64,000 nt of DNA from Gemmatimonadota bacterium (GTDB lineage: Bacteria; Gemmatimonadota; Gemmatimonadetes; Gemmatimonadales; GWC2-71-9). Below are positions 18,309-30,345 of the stretch, one piece after another (within the stretch, counting starts at the first letter, position 1; every line of letters begins with the position of its first letter). The position numbers and the translations under genes were made by a program. Below the pieces are notes generated by a model that was not told where the DNA came from, ran no database searches, and saw only the letters and a list, made by a program, of their open reading frames with translations. The stretch is from assembly GCA_016874005.1 (NCBI GenBank), contig VGVQ01000016.1, forward strand, positions 1-64,000, given 5' to 3'.

Positions 18309-18622
18309 GATCGGGCGGGCGCCGGATCGCCGGGACGGTCCCGGAGCCAGGAGAAGGTGTAGATCCCGGTGCCATGGCCGTCGCTCCACTGTACCCTGAT
18401 CCCATAACCGCCGATGAGGGTGACATGAGTGGGGCTGATGTCGAGCGGAATGGACCGCGGGTCGAGGAGGGGTCGCCCAGTCATCTCTTCGACGCACTGC
18501 GCGCACGGACAGGCCAGCCTGAGCGAACGGGCGGCGATCCAAGTCCGATCGCCCCCGCGATCCCAGTCGAACCACAGCCCGTCGTCGGTGCGGGTTATCG
18601 CCAGCGGCAGCGCCGTCGCCAT
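18305..18622 (-). CDS. DUF971 protein (GBBH-like N-terminal domain)
   Basis: A 105-residue DUF971 protein, also called the gamma-butyrobetaine hydroxylase-like N-terminal domain. It has the family's [12 protein letters not shown] start, the [19 protein letters not shown] segment with a CPCAQC cysteine trio, and [19 protein letters not shown]. Related domains bind zinc and occur near Fe-S cluster genes (family knowledge). It is the first gene of the five-gene overlapping operon and is divergent from acnA, 65 bp away; aconitase is an Fe-S enzyme, so this adjacency may be meaningful. Confidence 0.88.
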   Translation of the reverse strand: MATALPLAITRTDDGLWFDWDRGGDRTWIAARSLRLACPCAQCVEEMTGRPLLDPRSIPLDISPTHVTLIGGYGIRVQWSDGHGTGIYTFSWLRDRPGDPAPARS

Positions 18623-18687
18623 GCCTCTCGCCTTCGCCTCAACTATCTTTCGGCCGTTACGACCACAGCCAAATCCGAGTTTCCCAC

Positions 18688-21357
<2,670 letters not shown>

Positions 21358-21499
21358 TCCGGTCGACCCGCCGGTCACGGCGGCGCGAAAACCACTCCTT
21401 CGAGCCCCCTCAGTCCGGGCCCCCGACCCCGTCCCGGTCTTTTGAGCCGGTCAGTCCGGTTGGCCACCACATGGTCGGCAAGAACCCTGACCGGGCCCC

Positions 21500-21505
21500 T
21501 ATATT
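21500..21505 (+). promoter_or_regulatory. putative -10 element of the SulP gene
   Basis: TATATT in an otherwise GC-rich 175-base spacer after acnA. Only weak -35 candidates precede it (TCGGCA at 19 bp). Transcription would start about 20 bases before the GTG at 21533. Confidence 0.35.
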
Positions 21506-21532
21506 CGGGCACTCACCGGACCAGGGATTGGC

Positions 21533-23203
21533 GTGCTCGTCCCCAAGCTGTTCACCACGCTGAAAGGCTATCGTCGCGAGGATTTCCTCGCGGATCTCGG
21601 AGCCGGAATCGTGGTGGGAATAGTCGCTCTTCCCCTCTGCGTTGCCTTCGCGATTGCGAGCGGTGTGACCCCGGAGCGCGGCCTGTACACTGGCATCGTG
21701 GCTGGCTTCCTGATCTCGGTCCTGGGTGGCTCGAGGGTCCAGATCGGTGGCCCCACCGGCGCATTCGTCGTGGTGGTGGCGGGCATCGTGGCCAGCCACG
21801 GGATCGACGGCCTCATCGTGGCAACGCTGCTCGCCGGGGTCCTCCTGGTCGCCGCCGGACTGGCCCAGCTCGGCGACATGATCCGGTACGTCCCCTTCCC
21901 GGTGGTGACCGGCTTCACCGGGGGGATTGCGCTCATCATTTTTTCGCAGCAGGTCAAGGATCTACTCGGGCTGTCGGTCGCGACCGTGCCGGCCGAGTTC
22001 TTGGGCCGCTGGTCGGCGTACCTGGCCGCCCTCGACACCGCGAACCTCGCCACGATCGGCGTCTCGCTCGGCACGCTCGCGATCCTGATCGGGTGGCCCA
22101 AGCTCAGCACCAAGGTCCCGGCGCCGTTTGTCGCCCTGCTGGCGGGGACGATCGCGGTCGCGCTGCTCGAGCTCCCGGTCGCCACGATCGGATCACGGTT
22201 CGGGATCATCGACGCCTCGTTGCCGCGACCGACCTTGCCGGTGATCTCCGAGGCGATGGTGGTTGAGCTGATTGGACCGGCCTTCACCATCGCGTTCCTC
22301 GGCGGCATCGAGTCGCTGCTGTCGGCCGTGGTGGCCGACGGCATGATTGGCTCGCGGCACCGATCGAACGTGGAGTTGGTCGCCCAGGGGGTTGCCAACA
22401 TCGCCTCGCCCCTGGTCGGCGGCATTCCTGCGACCGGGGCCATCGCTCGGACCGCGACCAACGTGCGCAACGGCGGCCGGACCCCCATCGCTGGCATCGT
22501 CCATGCCCTCACGCTGCTCGTCGTGACGCTTTTCGCCGGCCGATGGGCCGCGCACATCCCGCTGGCAACCTTGGCCGCGATCTTGACCGTCGTTGCCTAC
22601 CACATGAGCGAATGGCGGACCTTTCGCACCGAGTTGCGAGGCCCGAGGTCCGACGCCGTGGTGCTTCTGACGACGTTCGGCCTGACGGTGTTCGTCGACC
22701 TCACGGTGGCCATCGCGGTCGGGATGGTGCTGGCGTCGTTCTTGTTCATGAAGCGGATGGCCGAAGCAACCGAGGTCGCCCCGATCGCCACCGCTTTGAG
22801 AGCCTCCGAGGAGGCCTCCGAAGCGGAGCTCGAGGCCCGACACCGCCGAGTGCCGCGGGATGTCGAGGTGTTCGACCTCAACGGGCCGATCTTCTTCGGC
22901 GCGGCCCAACGGTTCGCCGACGCCCTCCGGGGCATTCATTGGCGCCCCAGGGCAATCATCCTCGACATGGCGGACGTCCCGATCATCGACGCGACCGGAC
23001 TACGGGTCCTCGCCGACATGATTCGGGAATGTCGGAGCCGAGGGGTCCAGGTCGTGGCGGCCGACCTCACTCGATCCGCCCAGGCAACCATTCAGGCGTC
23101 CACCGTCGCTGCTCTGCTCGCGCCGCACGGCCTCGAACTGGATTTCAGCGGGGCCGTGGCCGCCTTGGGAGCGACCGATGAGCACCCGACCCGCTCGTCC
23201 TAG
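21533..23203 (+). CDS. SulP-family anion transporter with STAS domain
   Basis: An inner-membrane anion carrier of the SLC26/SulP family, 556 residues from a GTG. The N-terminal two thirds hold about 12-14 hydrophobic segments, with VGIVALPLCVAFAIASGVTPERGLYTG as the signature region, and GGPTGAF. A STAS domain occupies about 440-545 (FDLNGPIFFGAAQRF, then DVPIIDATGLRVL). Family substrates include sulfate, bicarbonate and C4-dicarboxylates; sequence alone does not decide. Only 3 bp separate it from the TonB receptor gene, so they are likely cotranscribed. Confidence 0.92.
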   Translation: MLVPKLFTTLKGYRREDFLADLGAGIVVGIVALPLCVAFAIASGVTPERGLYTGIVAGFLISVLGGSRVQIGGPTGAFVVVVAGIVASHGIDGLIVATLLAGVLLVAAGLAQLGDMIRYVPFPVVTGFTGGIALIIFSQQVKDLLGLSVATVPAEFLGRWSAYLAALDTANLATIGVSLGTLAILIGWPKLSTKVPAPFVALLAGTIAVALLELPVATIGSRFGIIDASLPRPTLPVISEAMVVELIGPAFTIAFLGGIESLLSAVVADGMIGSRHRSNVELVAQGVANIASPLVGGIPATGAIARTATNVRNGGRTPIAGIVHALTLLVVTLFAGRWAAHIPLATLAAILTVVAYHMSEWRTFRTELRGPRSDAVVLLTTFGLTVFVDLTVAIAVGMVLASFLFMKRMAEATEVAPIATALRASEEASEAELEARHRRVPRDVEVFDLNGPIFFGAAQRFADALRGIHWRPRAIILDMADVPIIDATGLRVLADMIRECRSRGVQVVAADLTRSAQATIQASTVAALLAPHGLELDFSGAVAALGATDEHPTRSS

Positions 23204-23206
23204 TCG

Positions 23207-25433
23207 ATGATGCGATCGCGATGGTGGGCCCGCGCGGTTCGTGACTGCGCTCGGCGCCTGATGCTGGCCGGCCTGGCGGCGGGGTGGTCCGCCGTCGAGA
23301 CGGCCGCGGCTCAGCCCCTGGGCCGTCTGACCGTTCGGGTGGCCTCGACGACGACCGCCCTGCCCTTGGCCGGGGCCTCGGTCGCGGTCGACACCGTCCG
23401 AGTCACCACCGACCGCGATGGCATCGTCGTGGTGCTCCTCGCGCCAAGGCGATACCAAATCCAGGTCGCTCGAGTGGGATTCGAGCCCGATTCGAGCACG
23501 GTCACGATCGACCCGGGTGGCGAGGTCACCGTCGCGTTCTCGCTTCGCCCGGTGGCGGTGGAACTCGAGGATCTCACCGTGCACTCGACTCGCTCCGGAC
23601 GCCGGGTGGAAGACCAGGCACTCCGGGTCGAGGTCCTCGATACCGAGGAGGTCGAGGAGAAGTTGCTGATGACCCCGGGCGACATCACCATGCTCTTGAA
23701 CGAGACGCCGGGGGTCCGAATCCAAGGCGGCGCATCGACGTTAGGCAGCGCCGCGATCCGGATCCAGGGCCTTCGGGGTCGCTATACCGCTGTCCTCTCC
23801 GACGGCCTTCCCCTCCACGGGGCGCAGGTCGGCGGGCTGGGGCCCCTCCAGATTCCTCCGATGGACCTGGCCCAGGTCGAGCTGATCAAGGGTGCCGCGG
23901 CCGCGCTCTACGGCCCGGCCGCCATGGGTGGCGTCATCAACCTGATTTCGCGGGATCCTGAGCCTGGCACCGACCTGCTCTTCAACGCCACCACACTCGG
24001 CGGTGCCGACGCCGTGGCCCTCACCGCGGGCACCGCCGGCGGGGGGTGGCGGTACTCGCTCCTGGCGGGGGGACACCACCAGAGTCGCCGCGACATCAAC
24101 CGGGACGGCTTCGCCGACGTACCCGGCTACGACCGACTGGTGTTGCGGCCCCGGTTCCGGTGGTCCGACCGGGGCGGGGCCTCGCTGCTCCTCGTCGGCG
24201 GTACCACCATTGAACGGCGGCGGGGTGGGACACTCGATGGGCGGGCCGCGCCCGATGGTGTCCCGTTCGTGGAGCGGCTCGCCACCGACCAGTTCGACGC
24301 CGGCGTGGTCGCCTCTTGGCCGCTCGGGCAAGGCTGGCAGATCGCTGGCCGTTCCTCGTTGGCCGCGCGGTGGCACCGCCGGACCTGGAGCTTCTCGGAA
24401 GAACCGGATCGGCACCTCACCGGGCTGGTGGAACTCACCGCGCTGCGGCGCGGGGCGTTGGGTTCGTGGCTCGTCGGGGCAGCTTGGGGCGCCGACCAGT
24501 TCCGCTATTCCCCCTTGCCCGGCTCGATGGACTACGACCATTCCGTTCCCGCGGTCTTCGTGCAGGGTGAACTCGACCCCGACCCGCGCCTCGCCGTCAC
24601 CGCGAGCGCTCGGCTCGACCGCCACAACCGCTACGGCACCTTCGTCAGTCCCAGGATCTCGACGCTGCTGCGGCCCGGCGGCACCTGGCAGGTGCGGTTT
24701 TCCGGGGGGGGGCGGGTTCTTCGCCCCGACTCCGCTCACCGACCGCACCGAGCAGGTCGGCCTCTTGGGCCTGGTCCCGCCGAGCGCGCTTCGGGCCGAG
24801 CGAGCCCTGAGCGGCTCGGTCGACGTCGGAGTGCTTCTGGGCCCAGCCGAGTTCCATCTGGGCGCCTTCGCGTCGTCGATCGAACGAGCGGTGCAGGTAC
24901 GACAGAGGGCGAACCCGTTCCTGCCCCTCGAGCTGGTCAATGCTTCCGGGCCAACTCGGGCGGCGGGAGTCGATCTGCTTCTGCGGCTGCGGACCGGAAA
25001 CCTGACGGTCACCTCGTCATACACTTACACCTCGACCAGCGAACCCACCCCGGACGCTCCCATTCGACGCACCATTCCCTTGACGCCCCGACATGCCGCT
25101 GGCACCGTCGCGGCCTGGGAGCGGGAAGACTGGGGTCGGATCGGGCTCGAGCTCTATTACACCGGCCGGCAGGAACTCGAAGAAGATCCCTACCGGAGCG
25201 CAAGTCGCCCATTCGCGGTGGTGGGGTTCTTGGTCGAACGGAGGCTGGGTGGAATCCGGCTCTTCCTCAACGCCGAGAACGTGACCGACCGACGGCAAAG
25301 CCGAGTCGCGCCCCTGGTTCGGCCCTCGCAGGCTCCCGACGGTCGGTGGCTCGTGGATGCCTGGGGGCCTTGGGATGGGCGGGCGGTGAATGCCGGGGTG
25401 CGGCTCGCGATCTCCCGCGACAGGGAGGACTGA
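23207..25433 (+). pseudogene. TonB-dependent receptor, frame broken at a G9 tract
   Basis: An outer-membrane receptor in two frames. The first part (23207 to about 24712) has a signal peptide, a carboxypeptidase-like beta-sandwich (RLTVRVASTTTALPLAGASV), and the plug domain with NETPGVRIQGG, RGRYTAVLSDGLPL, VELIKGAAAALYGPAAMGGV and NLISR. Barrel strands follow to the G-run; the rest continues in the +1 frame to 25433 (LNAENVTDRRQSR, ending AISRDRED). With eight Gs the join reads SGGGGFFAPTPL and the protein would be about 741 residues. As sequenced, the first frame runs on to 25456 in nonsense. Substrate is unknown; some similarity in layout to siderophore/vitamin receptors. Confidence 0.85.
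24704..24712 (+). repeat. run of nine G inside the TonB receptor gene
   Basis: Nine consecutive G at the exact point where the reading frame changes. Eight would restore a continuous receptor. Such runs are prone to slippage in cells and to miscounting in sequencing. Confidence 0.95.
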
Positions 25434-25759
25434 CCGAGAACGCGTCCGACCGGTGACGACTCGTGGCGGGGTTGCGACAACCGGACGCCACAATTCCGCC
25501 GCTGCAACAGCTGCACTCTTGCAGTGCCCAGCCGCCAGGTTTCGCCACAGTCGACCGATATTTGGGCGGTCATCCCCGTCGGTTGCCACCTAGGTAAGCC
25601 GTTGTTAAATAACGTCTTAGATTCACCATACAACACTATACCGGCTGGTCTTCATACACCTATAGCGCTGGTTGACCGGCATATCAGTTGCCCCTGGACC
25701 GCGCCGAGAACGGCGACTCGCCAATTCTGACGACGCCCAGCGTGGGAAGGACCGGCCCA
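25434..25759. other. 326-bp spacer with an AT-rich stretch
   Basis: No gene is seen. About 25590-25680 is clearly AT-richer than its surroundings and contains an imperfect palindrome, CGTTGTTAAATAACG (25600-25614), and TAGATT (25618-25623). It probably carries the promoter of the lipoprotein-TPR-HD-GYP group, but I cannot assign a -35/-10 pair with confidence. Confidence 0.4.
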
Positions 25760-26308
25760 ATGATCAGCATCACCTTTCGACGACGATTGGCATCCGCGGC
25801 ACTCGGCCTCGCGCTCCTCGGCTGCCAAGCCATCGAGACGACAAGCCCTTCCTCCAACCAGATCCCGGGACCTCAGTTTGTCATATCCCCGTGGTCCAGC
25901 CTCGAAAAGCAACTGCAGGCCTCCCTCAAAACGTTGACCTGCTCGATCGAGCCCATCAGCTACGCCAAGGCAGCGATCGGGCCGGCTGGTGGCACCCTGC
26001 GGATAGGCCGCCACACGCTCACGGTTCCGGCGGGGGCCCTGAGCACCACCGTGGAGATCTCCGGCCTAACCGTTATGGACGCCACCGCCTCGGTCCACCT
26101 CTACCCCTCGGGCCTGGTGTTCAGGACTCCAGCGACACTCCGGCTCGACTACGGCCATTGCGACAAGATCAAGAACACGAAGTTCGTGGTCTACACCGAT
26201 GACGACGCCTTGCGGATTCTCGAGGTCATGCCCTCGGCCGACCGACCGGCCAAGAACTTCGTCGAGGGAAAGCTCGACCACTTCTCCCGGTACGCGGTGG
26301 CCTGGTAA
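25760..26308 (+). CDS. lipoprotein with ZU5-like domain
   Basis: A 182-residue protein with a lipoprotein signal peptide (basic start, hydrophobic core, lipobox LLGC near residue 23), so it should be anchored in the outer or inner membrane by a lipid. Residues about 75-130 read IGPAGGTLRIGRHTLTVPAG then EISGL, the beta-rich opening of a ZU5-type domain found in surface proteins. Two further Cys (LTCSIE and YGHCDK) could form a disulfide. Its function is unknown. It is 6 bp upstream of a TPR gene and may be cotranscribed. An upstream ATG at 25688 would put polar sequence before the signal and is less likely. Confidence 0.75.
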   Translation: MISITFRRRLASAALGLALLGCQAIETTSPSSNQIPGPQFVISPWSSLEKQLQASLKTLTCSIEPISYAKAAIGPAGGTLRIGRHTLTVPAGALSTTVEISGLTVMDATASVHLYPSGLVFRTPATLRLDYGHCDKIKNTKFVVYTDDDALRILEVMPSADRPAKNFVEGKLDHFSRYAVAW

Positions 26309-26314
26309 CGGTCG

Positions 26315-27349
26315 ATGACGACTCCACGCACCGGCCTCGACGAGCAGTTGGGCCGGTACTACGACGCCGCGGGGTTCGTCGAGGCGACGGCTCGGTATCG
26401 GTCGCTCTCGGCTGCCGAGGCGAATCAGCCGGCCAACCAGTTCGTCGCCGCGAGCGCCGCCGTTCGACTGGGTGACCTCGCGACGGGATCGGACTTGGCG
26501 GAGCGGTCCCTGGCCGCGTTCCACCGCCAGGGCGACCCCGTCGGCATCATGTGCGCCACCAACCTGCTGGGCGCGATCGACTTCGAGCAAGGACGAATCG
26601 ACCGAGCCAGCCATCGATTCGAAGCCGCGCAAGAGATGGCCAGGCGGTTGGGTGACACCGCGATGGTCGCCCGAACCATCAATAATCTGGCGAACATCGC
26701 GCATTTGCGCGGGCAGAGCAGCCGGTCCCTGCACCTCTACCGGCGAGCCATCGCGGCCATGACCGCCACCGGCGACATCGTTGGGGCCGCTGAAACGTGG
26801 CACAACCTGTCCTTGCGGCTGCGCCAACTCGGTGCCTTCCGGGATGCCGCGCACGCCGCGGAACGGGCCCTCGATTTCGCGGGCCGATCGGGTCGACCCA
26901 GCCTGATCGCCCTCTGTCAACTGGGGCGTGCCGACATGCGGCTCGAGCATGAGGACTTCGAGGGCGCCCGTGGCGACCTCATCGAAGCCGAACCGCTGGT
27001 CCGCTGCTCGGCCGACCCGTTCCTCGGGCTCGAAGCCCGTAGACTCAGCGCCCTGCTGACCCTTCGGACCGGACTGGTGTCCCAAGCGGTGGTCGAGGCG
27101 ACGGTGCTCGTCACCGCGGCCGCCCGAGCCCACAGCGCGCTGCTCGTGGCCGAGGGGACCGCCATTCTCGCCCTGGCCCTCAAGGCGGCGGGCGATGTGG
27201 GAGCGGCCGAAAGGGAGCGAGCCAAGGCGATCGCGAGCTTCGTCCGGCTTGGGGCGTCCGACCTCAAGGACCGATTCGAAATCGAATGGGACGACGAGAC
27301 CGGACCACTTCCCGACCTAGCGCCCAGCCGGCGGCTGGCGGACGGATGA
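26315..27349 (+). CDS. TPR-repeat protein
   Basis: 344 residues almost wholly made of alpha-helical pairs in the TPR pattern (for example NNLANIAHLRGQSSRSLHLY and WHNLSLRLRQLGAFRDAAHA), about six to seven repeats, without signal peptide. TPR arrays bind proteins. Its stop overlaps the start of the TPR-HD-GYP gene (ATGA), so the two are translated together, and the repeats resemble those of that neighbour, suggesting duplication or a shared partner. Confidence 0.82.
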   Translation: MTTPRTGLDEQLGRYYDAAGFVEATARYRSLSAAEANQPANQFVAASAAVRLGDLATGSDLAERSLAAFHRQGDPVGIMCATNLLGAIDFEQGRIDRASHRFEAAQEMARRLGDTAMVARTINNLANIAHLRGQSSRSLHLYRRAIAAMTATGDIVGAAETWHNLSLRLRQLGAFRDAAHAAERALDFAGRSGRPSLIALCQLGRADMRLEHEDFEGARGDLIEAEPLVRCSADPFLGLEARRLSALLTLRTGLVSQAVVEATVLVTAAARAHSALLVAEGTAILALALKAAGDVGAAERERAKAIASFVRLGASDLKDRFEIEWDDETGPLPDLAPSRRLADG

Positions 27350-28935
27350 GCGTCCTCCCGGCGGCCGAACTCTTCACGGCAGCCCAGGGCCGCGACCGCC
27401 ATGGGGCGGTCGATGAGGCAGCCGAGCTGTATCAGGCCGCTGCGGAGTCAGCCGAGGAGTGCGCCAACCCCGGGGTCGCTGCCGAGGCGTTCAAGCGACT
27501 CGCGATCCTCCGTCATCGCCAATCGCAGAGCGATCTGGCGCGGCGACTCTGGCGTCGCGGTCACCAGGTGGCGGTCGCCGCCGGCGATGAACGTCGGGCG
27601 GCAGAAGCGCTCAACATCGGCGGCGCGATCGAGTTGGAGACCGGGGATCTCGAGGCGGCGGTCGCTCTGTTCACCAAGGCGGCAGAGGTCGGCGAACGGC
27701 ATCCGGCCCTTCGGGCCAGGGTGGCTCAGAATTTGGGCATCATCGCCAACGTCCGAGGTGATTGGCAGGGCGCCAGAGCCCACTACCTCGCTTCGCTCGA
27801 GGCCTTCATCTCGGCGGGTGACGAGCAAGGGACCGCGATCGCCCACCACAACCTCGGGATGATCGCCGCGGACCGGAGTCGCTGGGACGAGGCCGAACTC
27901 GCCTACCGGACCAGCCAGGCGATCGCGGCCCGCCTCGGCGACACCCACTTGGCCGCGTTGTGCGTGCTCAACGCGGGAGAGGTCCTCTTCGCGCGTCAGC
28001 AGTACGACGAGGCGCTGACCCACGCCAACCGGGCGTTGGCGGTGTTTGCCCAGCTCCAATCCCACGCCGACTCCGCGGGGGCCTACAAGCTCGCCGGAAT
28101 GGTCTACCGCGACACCGGGCGGGTGCAGTTGGCCGAAGCCCGACTGTCCCGCGCCAGACAGCTTTTCGCGACGAGCGGTCAGGCACTCGGCGAGGCCGAA
28201 GTCGCCCGCGAGCTCGCCCTGCTCTATCAGACACTCGGCCGCAACCAGGAAGCCTTGGCAGCGCTGCTCGAGGCCACCCGCTTATTCGGCCGGGTCGACG
28301 CCCGCAAAGAGGTTGTGGACGTCGACGCCAAGAGGGAATGGCTCGAGGCCACTTACATGGCCGTGGTACGGGAATGGGGCCGATCGATCGAATCGAGCGA
28401 CAGCTATACCTACGGACATTGCGAGCGGGTCGCCGAGTATGCGGTGGCCATCGCGGGCGCGATGGGCCACTCGCAAGTCGAGCTCGACACGGTCCGGATA
28501 GGAGCCTACCTCCACGACCTCGGAAAGATCCACGTTCCGCACGAGATCCTCAACAAACCGGGTCGGCTGACCGACGAGGAGTTCGAGGTGATCAAGCGAC
28601 ACCCGGAGTGGGGACTCGCGCTGCTGCGGGGCATGGAACTCCCGTGGGACGTCGTCCCGATGATTCGGTGGCATCACGAGAAGTTCGACGGGACCGGCTA
28701 CCCCGACGGCCTCGTCGGCGATGACATTCCTGTCAACGCGCAGTTGATCTGCTGCGCGGACGTCTACGACGCGCTGACATCAGATCGACCCTATCGCGAC
28801 GCGATGACGCCGGACGCGGCGCTGGAAATGATGACCCGCAACCGCGGCTGGTGGCGGCCCGAGGTGTTCGAGGCCTTCCAGAAGGCCTGTCCTCAGCTCG
28901 GCGCGAGGGCGAAGGCCGAACCGAAACGGGAGTAG
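27346..28935 (+). CDS. TPR - HD-GYP cyclic-di-GMP phosphodiesterase
   Basis: 529 residues. Residues about 1-320 are TPR repeats; about 345-515 are an HD-GYP domain. The catalytic HD is at 390-391 in YLHDLGKIHVP, the GYP signature is at 451-453 (FDGTGYPDG), and other ligands lie in YGHCERVAEYA, RHPEWG, RWHHEKF and CADVYDALTS. All expected metal ligands seem present, so it should hydrolyse c-di-GMP (or cGAMP, in some HD-GYPs). TPR in place of a receiver domain suggests control by protein contact rather than phosphorylation. No signal peptide or membrane segment. Confidence 0.92.
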   Translation: MSVLPAAELFTAAQGRDRHGAVDEAAELYQAAAESAEECANPGVAAEAFKRLAILRHRQSQSDLARRLWRRGHQVAVAAGDERRAAEALNIGGAIELETGDLEAAVALFTKAAEVGERHPALRARVAQNLGIIANVRGDWQGARAHYLASLEAFISAGDEQGTAIAHHNLGMIAADRSRWDEAELAYRTSQAIAARLGDTHLAALCVLNAGEVLFARQQYDEALTHANRALAVFAQLQSHADSAGAYKLAGMVYRDTGRVQLAEARLSRARQLFATSGQALGEAEVARELALLYQTLGRNQEALAALLEATRLFGRVDARKEVVDVDAKREWLEATYMAVVREWGRSIESSDSYTYGHCERVAEYAVAIAGAMGHSQVELDTVRIGAYLHDLGKIHVPHEILNKPGRLTDEEFEVIKRHPEWGLALLRGMELPWDVVPMIRWHHEKFDGTGYPDGLVGDDIPVNAQLICCADVYDALTSDRPYRDAMTPDAALEMMTRNRGWWRPEVFEAFQKACPQLGARAKAEPKRE

Positions 28936-29021
28936 CGGCGACGGCCCGCCGCCGGACCCGCCGTTGCACGGCGTCCAACCGAGCGGTCGCCAACGGCCAT
29001 CAGCTCGAGCAACCGAACGAA

Positions 29022-29054
29022 CGAAAAACGGGGAACCCATTTGGGCTCCCCGTT
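29022..29054 (-). terminator. rho-independent terminator of the sigma factor gene
   Basis: Read on the minus strand, AACGGGGA-G-CCC-AAAT-GGG-T-TCCCCGTT forms a long stem with one mismatch pair, followed by a T-run. It is 29 bases after the sigma factor stop codon. The HD-GYP gene converges from the other side and may use it too. Confidence 0.85.
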
Positions 29055-29082
29055 CTCGAATGGCCTGTCCGACCGGCTCACC

Positions 29083-29973
29083 TCAAGCGACCAAGTCCTT
29101 CAACCGGTCGCCGGTCTCCCCTTCCCGAAGCCGCTGCAGGGCCCGGTCGCGCAGTTGCCGGATCCGCTCCCGGGTGACCCCCATCATCCGGCCGATTTCC
29201 TCGAGGGTGCGGCTATTGCCGTCCTCGATGCCGAAATAGAGGCGCAGCACCTTGGCATCGCGCGGCGGCAGGGTGGCCAACGCCGCTTCGATGTCGGTGG
29301 TCTGGCTGTTCGCCAGGGTCGAGCTATCGGTTCCCTCTTGGTCCGCCGAGGCAAACCGTTCCATCCGCTCGTTGCCATCGCCGTCCCGAGTGGGGTGGTC
29401 GAGGCGCACGGCTTCGGAGTTCAACGCGCTGAGACTACGCACCGCCTCTGGCGTCAGGCCGGTAGCCCGGGCCAGCTCTTCGGTGGTCGGCATCCGACCG
29501 AGCCGCTCCTTGAGGAGCGTGGTCGTCCGGCCGAGCCGCGACAGGTCGGCGGTCCGGTTGAGCGGCACCCGAACGGGACGCCCGTGCCGGGCAATCGCCG
29601 CCTGCACCGCCTGCCGAATCCACCACACCGCGTACGAGATGAACTTCACCCCACGATCGGGGTCGAACTTCCGGGCGGCGGTCATCAGACCCAGGTTGCC
29701 TTCGCCGATCAGATCGACGAGGGGGACACCCCGGTTCTGGAACTTCTTGGCGACCGACACCACGAACCGCACATTATGCCGAGCCAGCTTTTCCTGCGCG
29801 ATGATATTGCCCCGGAACGCCTTGCGAGCGAGCTCCATCTCCTCGTCTCGGCTGAGCAGCGGTACCCGGGAGATCTCATCCAGATACAGGTCGAGGCTCT
29901 CGCGGCCCTCGTCCACCGCACGGGCGATCTGGGCAGGTCGAGCCGCCCGGCGCTTCGCACGAGGAAGAGTCAC
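29083..29973 (-). CDS. RNA polymerase sigma-70 family factor (RpoD/SigA-like)
   Basis: 296 residues from a GTG behind GGAGGG. Regions 1.2 to 4.2 are complete: YLDEISRVPLL (1.2), LARHNVRFVVSVAKKF and LIGEGNLGLMTAARKFD (2.1-2.2), FISYAVWWIRQAVQAAI (2.3-2.4), region 3, and LPPRDAKVLRLYFG...TLEEIGRMMGVTRERIRQLRDRAL (4.2). There is no region 1.1 and no large non-conserved insert, so it is a short primary-like or group 2 sigma factor. The RpoD box residues that read the -10 are kept. It is a single-gene unit with its own promoter and terminator. Confidence 0.94.
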   Translation of the reverse strand: MTLPRAKRRAARPAQIARAVDEGRESLDLYLDEISRVPLLSRDEEMELARKAFRGNIIAQEKLARHNVRFVVSVAKKFQNRGVPLVDLIGEGNLGLMTAARKFDPDRGVKFISYAVWWIRQAVQAAIARHGRPVRVPLNRTADLSRLGRTTTLLKERLGRMPTTEELARATGLTPEAVRSLSALNSEAVRLDHPTRDGDGNERMERFASADQEGTDSSTLANSQTTDIEAALATLPPRDAKVLRLYFGIEDGNSRTLEEIGRMMGVTRERIRQLRDRALQRLREGETGDRLKDLVA

Positions 29974-30054
29974 TTAGGCCCTCCAAACAGTTAGATTGTG
30001 TTCCTGCCACCGGGTCCGAAACTCCCCCGAAATCCCCGGCCCTTTCGGGGCGAC

Positions 30055-30083
30055 AATATACTACCTAACGCCAAAAAAATCAA
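30055..30083 (-). promoter_or_regulatory. sigma-70 type promoter of the sigma factor gene
   Basis: On the minus strand TTGATT (30083-30078), a 17-bp spacer and TATATT (30060-30055) make a near-consensus promoter in the most AT-rich part of the spacer. The leader to the GTG at 29973 is about 75 bases and includes a small GC hairpin (CCCC...GGGG near 30034-30050). The rest of the spacer up to 30345 holds no gene that I can identify. Confidence 0.75.
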
Positions 30084-30345
30084 CAACTTAACTAAAGCCG
30101 CCTGCGATATGGGTTTGCGGATTCAGCCCAATTCCGAGCGGCTCACTCCTGTATAACGCCCAAGGGGAGGAAAACGTTGCGATCGCCTGGCCCACCAGGG
30201 CCAAACAGCCCTGCCAGCTGGCCCGTTTTCGGACACCCCACGCCGAACCCGGATGGGAGACGCCGCGCCCCCGCTGGATTGCACGGCGGCGGCACCGCCC
30301 TGGCGGGCTGGTCCCGGCCCCCCTTTCCACCCAAGATTCCCCCAA

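Noticed and set aside
24003-25433. The second frame of the TonB receptor as a separate gene from 24003
   Set aside because: Its first 230 residues are out-of-frame shadow of the receptor. Only the part after the G9 run has barrel homology and it lacks a start codon and signal of its own.
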